Part shown: positions 1 to 6,390 of the stretch, one piece after another
How positions within the stretch are numbered: the stretch's first letter is position 1
Layout: every line of letters starts with the position of its first letter
From: DATLNM01 sp035536775
Lineage (GTDB): Bacteria; Actinomycetota; CADDZG01; WHSQ01
Assembly: GCA_035536775.1 (NCBI GenBank)
Contig: DATLNM010000015.1
Coordinates: 1-36,037, forward strand
Length of the DNA stretch: 36,037 bases
Reading direction: 5' to 3'
Program-made: the position numbers and the translations under genes
The notes under the pieces: generated by a model
What the model saw: only the letters and a program-made list of their open reading frames with translations
What the model was told of the DNA's origin: nothing
Databases searched by the model: none

Positions 1-128
1 TGGAGAGGGCGTTCGCCGAGGTCGAGGATCTGGCGAAAGACAAGGGCCTCACCCTGCGCCAAGCGGCGCACTGGATCGGCGTCGGCCGCGTCGCCGAAGC
101 CCACCTCACTCGTGGTCTCTTCCCGTAG
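1..128 (+). CDS. Glu/Leu/Phe/Val dehydrogenase, C-terminal end (partial)
   Basis: Only the last 41 codons are in the window, read from base 3 to the TAG at 126-128. The tail reads ...LTLRQAAHWIGVGRVAEA and ends RGLFP. This matches the usual C-terminus of NAD(P)-dependent glutamate dehydrogenases, where a conserved AA-x4-A-x2-RVAEA-x4-RG-(I/L/Y)-(F/Y)-P ending closes the last helix. The family catalyses oxidative deamination of glutamate (or a branched-chain or aromatic amino acid) to the 2-oxoacid. The active-site lysine and the Rossmann domain lie outside the window, so substrate and cofactor cannot be judged. The gene on its 3' side starts 44 bases later on the same strand. Confidence 0.72.
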   Translation, partial: ERAFAEVEDLAKDKGLTLRQAAHWIGVGRVAEAHLTRGLFP

Positions 129-158
129 CAAATCCAGGCCCAGGACGGGTCTCGCCAC

Positions 159-164
159 TAACCT
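159..164 (+). promoter_or_regulatory. candidate -10 box (TAACCT) for a leaderless DUF3263 transcript
   Basis: TAACCT lies 7 nt before the ATG at 172, so transcription would begin at or within a base or two of the start codon. No ribosome-binding site precedes this ATG, which agrees with leaderless expression. No convincing -35 box was seen. The inference rests on the same TANNNT spacing at several other genes in the window. Confidence 0.4.
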
Positions 165-171
165 TTGCGGC

Positions 172-441
172 ATGGCTGAGCTGAGTGAGCGCGATATCCA
201 GATACTCGACTTCGAGAGGTCGTGGTGGAAGCACGCCGGGGCCAAGGAGCAGGCCATCCGGGAGCGCTTCGACATGTCGGCGACCCGCTACTACCAGCTT
301 CTGAACGAGCTTCTCGAGAAGCCCGAGGCGATGGCCTATGACCCGATCTTGGTCAAGAGGCTCGTGCGCCTCCGTACTTACCGCCAGCGTCAGCGCGTCG
401 CTAGGCTGCTCGGCGCGCAATACTCACCCGGGGAGCGGTAA
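172..441 (+). CDS. DUF3263 family small protein
   Basis: This is an 89-residue protein starting MAELSERDIQILDFERSWW and rich in Arg, Lys and Glu. The layout of an acidic-aromatic start (DIQILDFER-WW), a helix-turn-helix-like middle (AIRERFDMSATRYYQLLNEL) and an Arg-rich end (VRLRTYRQRQR) is that of DUF3263, an actinobacterial family of unknown function. The TRYYQLLN segment resembles a recognition helix, so DNA binding is a fair guess but unproven. An upstream in-frame start at 112 would overlap the dehydrogenase gene, so the ATG at 172 is preferred. The LytR_C gene follows after 33 bases on the same strand and probably shares its transcript. Confidence 0.75.
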   Translation: MAELSERDIQILDFERSWWKHAGAKEQAIRERFDMSATRYYQLLNELLEKPEAMAYDPILVKRLVRLRTYRQRQRVARLLGAQYSPGER

Positions 442-474
442 AGGCCCTACCCGACGCGTTAGAGGACGGCTGTT

Positions 475-1056
475 GTGGGACGTCATTCGTCTGAGCGGAA
501 GTTGCCCTTCTTTCGATCGATGATCGGTTGGTCCGCGCCGTGGATCATCATCGCCATAGTCGTGGGGTTCGCGGTGTGGCGTGCGATCGAGACGGTCGAT
601 CGCGGGAAGGAACAGACAGTTGCTACGACCGCGCCGACTCCTACCCCGTCCCCCGAGCCGACGCCCAGCCCTACTTTCACGCCGATCCCGCTCGACGAGG
701 ACGAAGGTGTCCTCGAGGGGCGCGATCCGGGTCCATCACCATCCCCGTCGTTGTTAACTGAGGACGTCACGGTTCAGGTCCTGAACGGGAGCTCGAACGA
801 GACCGCCGGCGAGGGCATGGCAGGCCGTCTGGAAGAGCTCGGATATGAAGTCGTCGTTGTGCAGGAGGCCGCGCGTCCGTACGCCGAGACGACGGTTTTC
901 TATTCGACGGAGGAGGATCGTCCCGCCGCAGAGGCACTTGCGGCGCATTTCGACTGGATCGTGGAGCCAAAACCCGAATCCCTTGCCGCCGAGGTGTCGA
1001 TACACGTCGTGGTCGGCGAGGATGAGACCTCTCCCTCCGCGACCCCCACGCCCTAG
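475..1056 (+). CDS. membrane-anchored LytR_C domain protein
   Basis: This 193-residue protein has a short basic N-terminus and one membrane helix at about residues 18-37 (WSAPWIIIAIVVGFAVW). A Pro/Thr/Ser-rich linker follows at about 48-92, and then a domain at about 97-178 beginning VTVQVLNGSSNETAGEGMA. That opening, VxVLNGSGxxGxA, is the hallmark of the LytR_C domain (PF13399), found at the C-terminus of LytR-CpsA-Psr wall-polymer ligases and in stand-alone envelope proteins. The LCP catalytic domain itself is absent. The start is GTG at 475, with AGAGGA at 461-466 as the ribosome-binding site. The protein probably sits in the membrane with its C-terminal domain outside, as an envelope protein of unknown exact role. 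Its stop codon overlaps the stop of the opposite-strand lipoprotein gene. Confidence 0.8.
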   Translation: MGRHSSERKLPFFRSMIGWSAPWIIIAIVVGFAVWRAIETVDRGKEQTVATTAPTPTPSPEPTPSPTFTPIPLDEDEGVLEGRDPGPSPSPSLLTEDVTVQVLNGSSNETAGEGMAGRLEELGYEVVVVQEAARPYAETTVFYSTEEDRPAAEALAAHFDWIVEPKPESLAAEVSIHVVVGEDETSPSATPTP

Positions 1057-1868
1057 CTCTCGACGTTTCCCAGCTCTACCTCGAGACGAAGTCGAAGGGT
1101 TCCCGATAACGGTGAGCCCGCCCGCTCCTCCGGAGTAACGCGGACTTCGAACTCCCCTTGGATGGCGGTGGTCGCGTTCCTAAGGAACCCCGAATCGAGA
1201 TCGAGCATCGCGGCCGTCGTCGTATGCGCTGCGCCGGTGAGCGTCGCCGCGCCCTGCGGCAGGCGCGTCTGCCAGATGAGCGGACCGTCGCCCTCGAACG
1301 TGAGGCGCCCATAGGCCCCGTCCGGGTCCCGGCCGAGCTCGTCGAGATGGCCGGTGGCCACGAGGCTCTGGAGCGAGGGTTCCTCACCGGCGGCCCGTGC
1401 CGGTTGCCATGAATCTCCGAGACGCACCGGCGCGCGCGGCAATGGCGGGCGATACGTTCCGATGAGGGCGAGGGTCTCGGGGTCGAGATCGCCAGCCTGG
1501 ATGCCGTCGATCTCCAGCACTTGGAGGACCTCGCCGACCTCGCCGACCTGCAGCGTGAAGGTCCTTATGTCACCCCCGGGAGATGGGAGCCCTTCCTCGG
1601 TGATCTCGGTCGGCTCCATGGTCACCGCGATCACCGCTCCCGGGCCGTCGGTTTCTACGACCTCTTCTGTAACGAGGAACTTCACGGTGTATGCACCGGA
1701 TCCGCTACCGAGACCCTGGATCTCCCACGAGGCCCGTGCCGATGCCGTCATTTCGAAGCTCGTGGTCTGTTGCGGGAAGCGATAGACGAGCGCCACGGTG
1801 TCGGGCCTGCACGCGCCGAGAAGCATCGTTACCAGGACGGTCCTAGCGACAACTCTTCGGTGGAGCAT
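1053..1868 (-). CDS. predicted lipoprotein, function unknown (DUF6263-like?)
   Basis: The 271-residue product starts MLHRRVVARTVLVTMLLGAC. This is a basic N-terminus, a short hydrophobic stretch and a good lipobox (LLGAC) with Cys at residue 20, so it should be lipid-anchored outside the membrane. The remainder is beta-rich with no cysteines and has segments such as LVYRFPQQTTSFEM and LGDSWQPARAAGEEPSL. The overall look, with an initial YRF strand and a late LGDSW motif, recalls DUF6263-type surface proteins, but this match is weak. The ATG at 1868 is preferred to a longer frame because it gives the signal peptide and sits 6 nt after a TATCCT box. It diverges from otsB with 30 bp between the start codons. 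Confidence 0.65.
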   Translation of the reverse strand: MLHRRVVARTVLVTMLLGACRPDTVALVYRFPQQTTSFEMTASARASWEIQGLGSGSGAYTVKFLVTEEVVETDGPGAVIAVTMEPTEITEEGLPSPGGDIRTFTLQVGEVGEVLQVLEIDGIQAGDLDPETLALIGTYRPPLPRAPVRLGDSWQPARAAGEEPSLQSLVATGHLDELGRDPDGAYGRLTFEGDGPLIWQTRLPQGAATLTGAAHTTTAAMLDLDSGFLRNATTAIQGEFEVRVTPEERAGSPLSGTLRLRLEVELGNVES

Positions 1869-1874
1869 CGCGAC

Positions 1875-1880
1875 AGGATA
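1875..1880 (-). promoter_or_regulatory. candidate -10 box (TATCCT) for the lipoprotein gene
   Basis: Read on the minus strand, TATCCT is followed by exactly 6 nt and then the ATG at 1868. This places the expected transcription start on or next to the start codon. No clear -35 box was seen. It pairs with a mirror-image arrangement for otsB in the same 30-bp spacer. Confidence 0.5.
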
Positions 1881-1886
1881 GGAGGC

Positions 1887-1892
1887 TACCCT
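1887..1892 (+). promoter_or_regulatory. candidate -10 box (TACCCT) for otsB
   Basis: TACCCT is followed by exactly 6 nt and then the ATG of otsB at 1899, consistent with leaderless transcription. A GGAGG at 1881-1885 looks like a ribosome-binding site, but it is 13 nt from the ATG and would be upstream of the transcript if this box is used. Confidence 0.5.
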
Positions 1893-1898
1893 CGTGCG

Positions 1899-2678
1899 AT
1901 GAGCGACCTCTTCGCCCCTTTCGTCGCCGACCCTGGATCGGCCGGGCTTTTCTTGGACTTCGACGGCACCCTTTCCGACATCGTCCACGTGCCCGACGAG
2001 GCGCGTCCACTCGAGGGCGTCACGGACCTCCTGACGTTGTTGAGCGCGCGCCTGAACGTCGTTGCGATCGTTTCAGGCCGCTCCGCCGGGCAGCTCCTCG
2101 AGTGGTTGGGTCCCGAGGTCGAGATCTGGGGCGTGCACGGCGTTCAGCGGGCCATCGACGGGCAAGTCACGACGTCCAGTCGAGCGAGCGAGTTCGTGCC
2201 GCTGATGAACAACGTGCGGGAGGAGGCGGCCATCCTGGTCGAGGCGCTCGGCATGGACGGCGTCGTGCTCGAGGACAAGGGAGTGATGGTCGGCCTGCAT
2301 TTCCGGGCCGCGGAAGACGTCAAGGCTGCCGAGGCTGCACTGCGCGCGGTTGCGGACGACCTCGTCGAACGCTACGGCTTGACGCGCGCAGGTGGCCGGC
2401 TCGCATTCGAGCTGCGCCCGCCGATGGAGATATCTAAGTCGCTCGTCGTCCTCGAGCGCGCCCGTGAAGCCCACCTACGTTCGGTCGCGTTCGTGGGAGA
2501 CGACAGGGTCGATCTTCCGGGCTTCGACGCTCTCGACCAGCTCCACGACGAAGGTATGCACACCGTGCGCGTTGCGGTCGATTCCTCCGAAGCGCCGGCC
2601 GAGCTGCTGGAGCGTGCCGACATCGTGGTCGACGGGCCGCGTGGACTCCTCCCGCTCCTCCGGCGCTTGATCGACTGA
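1899..2678 (+). CDS. otsB: trehalose-6-phosphate phosphatase (HAD family)
   Basis: This 259-residue HAD phosphatase has motif I LFLDFDGTLSDI at about residues 17-28 (nucleophile D20, acid D22), a motif II-like VSGR (VAIVSGRSAGQL), and motif IV FVGDDRVDLPGF near residue 200. These are the marks of the OtsB family, which removes phosphate from trehalose 6-phosphate in the cytosol. The cap segment between motifs II and III includes WGVHGVQRAIDG, as in OtsB. Length is normal for the short form. The next gene, in convergent orientation, encodes the matching GT20 synthase, which supports the role. The glucosylglycerate synthase gene close by has no phosphatase of its own here, so this enzyme might also act on that product; this is only inference. 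Confidence 0.85.
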   Translation: MSDLFAPFVADPGSAGLFLDFDGTLSDIVHVPDEARPLEGVTDLLTLLSARLNVVAIVSGRSAGQLLEWLGPEVEIWGVHGVQRAIDGQVTTSSRASEFVPLMNNVREEAAILVEALGMDGVVLEDKGVMVGLHFRAAEDVKAAEAALRAVADDLVERYGLTRAGGRLAFELRPPMEISKSLVVLERAREAHLRSVAFVGDDRVDLPGFDALDQLHDEGMHTVRVAVDSSEAPAELLERADIVVDGPRGLLPLLRRLID

Positions 2679-2681
2679 GCA

Positions 2682-4157
2682 TCACGGGGCCGCTGTCAGG
2701 GGTGGCTCTCCTCGTCCGATCGCAGCAAGATCGTGTAGCTGAGCATCGATCCACTCGCGCGGAGTCGATTCCGTCACGATCGATCGCAGGCTCGCTGCTC
2801 GTTCACTTCGGAGCGCCGCAGGCATCGAAAGCGCCTGTTCGATCGCTACGGATGTTTCGTCGATGTCGAGTGGTTCGCGGATGGCGATCGAATGTGATCC
2901 GAGCTCGTCGAACGATCCCGCTCCGGTTGAGAGGATCAACGCCCCGTCCCGTTCGTTGATACATGCACCTTCCTTCGAGACGAGGTTCATCCCGTCCATG
3001 ATGGGGTTGACGATGAGGGCGTCGTACACGCGCAGTGCTCCGAGCGTGCGCGAGAAATCGTCGTCTGAGAAAAGCTGCACACTGCCTGGGAAGAGCGCGT
3101 TGACCCTGTCCGCTGCGGCTATGACCTCGGCCGCGTAGCGCTGGTATTCCCCCATCGATTGCCGAGAGGGATAGACGCACGCTATGAACCGCGTCGTTGT
3201 TCGTAGGTCCTCTCGACGTTCGAGCAACCGGCTGAATGCTTGGAAGCCCCGAATGATGTTCTTGGATGGTTCGCAGCGATCGGCTCTCACGAGCAACTGC
3301 CCGGGACTCTCCGACTTGAAGCGTTCGGACCAGGCCCGTGCTTCAGGCCGCGCTGCCTCGTCGATGATCTCAGCGGGGTCGATCGGGATCGGATACGTCC
3401 TGATCCACGTCTTGCGTCCGTCGAGCTCTAGGGTTCCGAGTTCGCGATCGCAGATCGCCCCGTGGCTCTCGGCGGCCCTCATGAACCCGTCGGCCCATGC
3501 CGAGACATGGAAGCCACACAGGTCCGCTCCGAGCATCCCCCGGATGAACCGTTCCGGGATCGGCGGAGGGATCCGCTCGTAACCGGCGGGCCCGCAGAAC
3601 GATGAATGCGTGAAGTGAAGGATGGTCGAGTTTCCGGTCCGCTTCCGAAGGATGAGAGGGAGGAGCGCGAGGTGGTAATCCTGAACGAGGATCAACGCCC
3701 TCTCTCCGGACACCTCCTCGGTAGCGGCCGCGAATGTCCCGTTGACGGGTTCGTACGCCTCGTGCCACGACGCGACATCTGCGTCCGTGAACGCTTCGAT
3801 CCCGATCTCGTCCCACAGACAGTGATTCGCGAACCACAGCATGCGGTTCGAGATCTCGTCGTAGTACCGCTCGTACAACTTCGGATCGATGTCGAGAAGC
3901 CGGACGTCGTATCCGAGCTCGTCTTTCAGTGAAGGGCCAAGCCCGACCTTCAGTGCCTCTCTATCCTCGACCGAGGTTGCAGCGGCGATCCACACCGCGC
4001 GAGCACCCAGGCCGCGCGCTACGGGATCGAGCGCTCCTGCGAGCCCGCCCGCCCCACGCTTGGTCGTGTATCCATCACCGGACTCGGCGCGGGTGAACGA
4101 GACGGGTCCTCGGTTCGAGACGAACACGACCCGGCCGTCGGTCACGCGGTCCTGCAT
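2682..4157 (-). CDS. otsA: trehalose-6-phosphate synthase (GT20 family)
   Basis: This 491-residue GT-B glycosyltransferase has the GT20 marks: SNRGPVSF at residues 14-21, KRGAGGLAGAL (the glycine loop that grips the sugar-phosphate), WFANHCLWDE, LVQDYHLALLPLILR, a VRADRCEPSKNIIRGFQAF segment with the phosphate-binding Arg and Lys, and NPIMDGMNLVSKE with the nucleotide-sugar-binding acidic residue near the C-terminus. The family joins glucose from a nucleotide sugar to glucose 6-phosphate. The segment HFTHSSFCGP replaces the HxPFP of E. coli OtsA and resembles the HFTHTPF form seen in actinobacteria. A related specificity such as glucosylglycerol-phosphate synthesis cannot be ruled out. The stop lies 3 bp from the otsB stop, in convergent orientation. 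Confidence 0.82.
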   Translation of the reverse strand: MQDRVTDGRVVFVSNRGPVSFTRAESGDGYTTKRGAGGLAGALDPVARGLGARAVWIAAATSVEDREALKVGLGPSLKDELGYDVRLLDIDPKLYERYYDEISNRMLWFANHCLWDEIGIEAFTDADVASWHEAYEPVNGTFAAATEEVSGERALILVQDYHLALLPLILRKRTGNSTILHFTHSSFCGPAGYERIPPPIPERFIRGMLGADLCGFHVSAWADGFMRAAESHGAICDRELGTLELDGRKTWIRTYPIPIDPAEIIDEAARPEARAWSERFKSESPGQLLVRADRCEPSKNIIRGFQAFSRLLERREDLRTTTRFIACVYPSRQSMGEYQRYAAEVIAAADRVNALFPGSVQLFSDDDFSRTLGALRVYDALIVNPIMDGMNLVSKEGACINERDGALILSTGAGSFDELGSHSIAIREPLDIDETSVAIEQALSMPAALRSERAASLRSIVTESTPREWIDAQLHDLAAIGRGEPPLTAAP

Positions 4158-4196
4158 ATGCCACGGGATAGACGTCTCGGTTGGAGGCCGGCGCGG

Positions 4197-4202
4197 GATA
4201 CT
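4197..4202 (+). promoter_or_regulatory. candidate -10 box (GATACT) for the AI-2E family gene
   Basis: GATACT, one mismatch from TATACT, is followed by 6 nt and then the GTG at 4209. The spacing is the same as at four other starts in this region, which favours GTG 4209 over the ATG at 4158. The first base departs from TANNNT, so this is weak by itself. Confidence 0.3.
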
Positions 4203-4208
4203 TGCGGC

Positions 4209-5438
4209 GTGGCTACCCCCTTTCCACCGCGCCTTCCCGTCGTCGAACGAGTTCGTCGGGCTGGGATCGTGGCGTGGTCCATCATCGGTTTGCTCATCCT
4301 CAGTGCGGTCGGCGTCTGGGTGCTCTTCAAGGTCAGGATCATCTTCCCGCCCCTCGTTCTCGCGCTTCTAATCATCTACCTCTTGAACCCGCTGGTATCC
4401 CGCCTCGAACAGCGCGGCGTCACGCGCTCGGTTGGAGCGATCCTGTCCTACGTTGTGGTCTTGGGTGGAGTCACGCTCGTGGTCGCGGTGCTGATACCAC
4501 CCATCGCCCGCCAGATCGAATCCTTCAGCGCCGAGTGGCCGGAATTCCGCCTCGAGCTTCTGAATGTTTCACAGGATCTCGCGGTCACACTCGAGGACAG
4601 AGCGGGTGTGCGGATCGATACGACACGGATCGCTTGTCTGCTCGATGTGCAGGAAGACCCGTCGGTGGACATCCCATCGGACCGCCGGTGCGACGAGGTC
4701 GACGAGGAATTCCGAGAGACGATCACCGAACACGCAGGTCGACTCACAGAGATCGGATCTTCGGTCTTGGAGGCGATCCTGATCTTCATTCTTGCGCCAC
4801 TGCTCGCGTTGTATCTGCTGATCGACCTTCCGCAACTGCAGCACGACATGCTGAACGTCTTTCCTGAGACCCACCGAGAAGAGGTCGCCGACCTCGGCTC
4901 GAAGATCGGACGAACGGTAGGAGGGTTCTTCAGGGGGCAGTTCCTCGTCGCGATCGTCGTGGGCGTCATGTCCTCCCTCGGCTTCGCGCTGATCGGTCTG
5001 CCGTTCTGGCTTGTCATCGGGGCGATCGCCGGGCTTACGAACCTCATCCCCCTCGTCGGTCCCTTCATCGGAGGCGGTCTCGGGTTCCTCATCGGAACGG
5101 TGAGCGGCGGAGTGGGCCTCGGGCTCAGAGCGATACTGGTCGCGCTCGTTGTCCAGCAGGTGGACAACCACATCATCAGCCCCAACATCATGAAGCGAAC
5201 CGTTCAGTTGCATCCCGCGACAGTGATGCTGTCGATCCTGGCCGGAGCTACGCTCGCCGGCTTCTGGGGTGTCCTGCTAGGCGTTCCGTTCGTGGCGGTG
5301 GGCAAGCTCTTGCTGGGCCACCTCTGGGCGACCCGGATCCTGGGAGTGGAAGTGTCGCCCTTCGGCCACCCCGACGTCTCCTCGACTCCACCGTCAGTCG
5401 TGCCCGCGGACGATCTCGATGAGGACGACTCAGGTTAG
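4209..5438 (+). CDS. AI-2E family (PerM/YdiK-like) membrane transporter
   Basis: With the GTG start at 4209 this is a 409-residue membrane protein. Hydrophobic helices near the N-terminus (WSIIGLLILSAVGVWVLF, then IIFPPLVLALLIIYLLNP) are followed by a third helix, a long polar loop, and a C-terminal membrane half. That half contains FILAPLLALYLLID, a GLTNLIPLVGPFIGG motif and VVQQVDNHIISPNIM. The last two are classic signatures of the AI-2E/PerM family (PF01594). Members have been linked to autoinducer-2 export, sodium-proton exchange or unknown transport, so the substrate cannot be told. An ATG at 4158 abutting the otsA start would add a polar 17-residue tail and is less likely. The C-terminus is acidic (DDLDEDDSG), and its end overlaps gpgS by 9 bp, tail to tail. 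Confidence 0.82.
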   Translation: MATPFPPRLPVVERVRRAGIVAWSIIGLLILSAVGVWVLFKVRIIFPPLVLALLIIYLLNPLVSRLEQRGVTRSVGAILSYVVVLGGVTLVVAVLIPPIARQIESFSAEWPEFRLELLNVSQDLAVTLEDRAGVRIDTTRIACLLDVQEDPSVDIPSDRRCDEVDEEFRETITEHAGRLTEIGSSVLEAILIFILAPLLALYLLIDLPQLQHDMLNVFPETHREEVADLGSKIGRTVGGFFRGQFLVAIVVGVMSSLGFALIGLPFWLVIGAIAGLTNLIPLVGPFIGGGLGFLIGTVSGGVGLGLRAILVALVVQQVDNHIISPNIMKRTVQLHPATVMLSILAGATLAGFWGVLLGVPFVAVGKLLLGHLWATRILGVEVSPFGHPDVSSTPPSVVPADDLDEDDSG

Positions 5439-6368
5439 GTCGGCGAGCACGGATGCCATCGGAGGGAGCTCACGGATCGCGACCTCCGCCCTGGTCGGAG
5501 CCCACTTTCCATCGTCTCGGTCGAACTGAGTGAGCTCACCCGGGACTTCGGACCGAGATCCAGGCTCGACTGCGTGCATGAACCCGGCGAGGACCTGAGC
5601 CGCCATCCTCCCCAACGCGAGTGGGTCGGCCGTCCGATGGATGCGTACGCCGAGATCGCTCTGCGCTATCGCATCAACTCCCCAGTGTCGATACGTGTGT
5701 AGCAACATCCCGATCTCGACGGCATAGCCCGTGAGGAAGGGCATCGCCAAGGCAGCATCGCGGCGCATGCAGTACTCGCCCGACAACGGTTGGATGATCC
5801 CGGCGAGGTCAGGCGCGAACGCGTTGATGAGTGGGCGCGCCAGAACCTCGGTCACGCGCCCACCCCCGCCGAAAAGCTCGTCGCCGGCATCGAGCGGGCG
5901 CTCGTAGAACGCCTTGCACAGCACCACGTCAGGGTGAAGGAGCAGCGGATCGATCAGCGCGGTTACGAAGTCCTCGGTGAAATTGCGCGTGTCCGAGTCC
6001 ACCCACACCATGAGGTCGCCTTTTGCAACCCAGAGGCTCTTCCAGAGGGCTGCCCCCTTCCCACCCCCGCCCCCATGCTCCGGCAGGATGTCTCTCGCGT
6101 CGTAAACGTCGGCGCCCGCAGAGCGCGCCACCGCGGCGGTGTCATCGACGGATCCGGAGTCGATGACGATGACTTCATCCACGATCGAGACCATTAGCCG
6201 AGACGTCAGCGAGCGACAGATGGGGCCGATCGTCGCGGCTTCGTTCAGCGCCGGCAGGCAGACGGTCACAGAAACCCCTGCAGCATCCTTTGCCGCCTGG
6301 ACTTCGCCGATGGGGATCCCGCCTTTGAATGTGCGGGAATCGAACCACCGTGCCGCTACAGGGTTCAC
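5430..6368 (-). CDS. gpgS: glucosyl-3-phosphoglycerate synthase
   Basis: This 312-residue GT-A glycosyltransferase belongs to family GT81. Visible marks are SVTVCLPALNEAATIG at the nucleotide-binding strand, VIDSGSVDDTA, the GGGGGKGAALWKSL loop (GKG at 103-105), the metal-binding D-S-D at 124-126 (VWVDSDT), GGGGRVTEVLARPLINAF, and the acceptor-side segment QPLSGEYCMRR. This set is typical of GpgS, which transfers glucose from UDP-glucose to 3-phosphoglycerate as the first step to glucosylglycerate and, in mycobacteria, to methylglucose lipopolysaccharide. The product-specific phosphatase GpgP is not in the window. The start is GTG at 6368, 6 nt after a TAGGCT box. It diverges from thrC with 22 bp between the starts. 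Confidence 0.88.
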   Translation of the reverse strand: MNPVAARWFDSRTFKGGIPIGEVQAAKDAAGVSVTVCLPALNEAATIGPICRSLTSRLMVSIVDEVIVIDSGSVDDTAAVARSAGADVYDARDILPEHGGGGGKGAALWKSLWVAKGDLMVWVDSDTRNFTEDFVTALIDPLLLHPDVVLCKAFYERPLDAGDELFGGGGRVTEVLARPLINAFAPDLAGIIQPLSGEYCMRRDAALAMPFLTGYAVEIGMLLHTYRHWGVDAIAQSDLGVRIHRTADPLALGRMAAQVLAGFMHAVEPGSRSEVPGELTQFDRDDGKWAPTRAEVAIRELPPMASVLADLT

Positions 6369-6374
6369 CGCGGC

Positions 6375-6380
6375 AGCCTA
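6375..6380 (-). promoter_or_regulatory. candidate -10 box (TAGGCT) for gpgS
   Basis: On the minus strand TAGGCT is followed by exactly 6 nt and then the GTG at 6368, giving a leaderless transcript. It overlaps by 2 bp the candidate -10 box of thrC on the other strand. Confidence 0.5.
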
Positions 6381-6384
6381 TTGT
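6379..6384 (+). promoter_or_regulatory. candidate -10 box (TATTGT) for thrC
   Basis: TATTGT is followed by exactly 6 nt and then the ATG of thrC at 6391. No ribosome-binding site precedes that ATG, as expected for leaderless expression. The box overlaps the gpgS box on the other strand, so both promoters could not easily be occupied at once. Confidence 0.52.
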
Positions 6385-6390
6385 TCCCAG

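Noticed and set aside
112..171. Upstream 20-codon extension of the DUF3263 gene
   Set aside because: It would overlap the dehydrogenase gene, lacks a ribosome-binding site and does not resemble the family; the ATG at 172 is preceded by a -10 box.
4158..4208. ATG start at 4158 for the AI-2E family protein
   Set aside because: It abuts the otsA start codon and adds a polar, Arg-rich tail not expected in the family. GTG 4209 is better placed.
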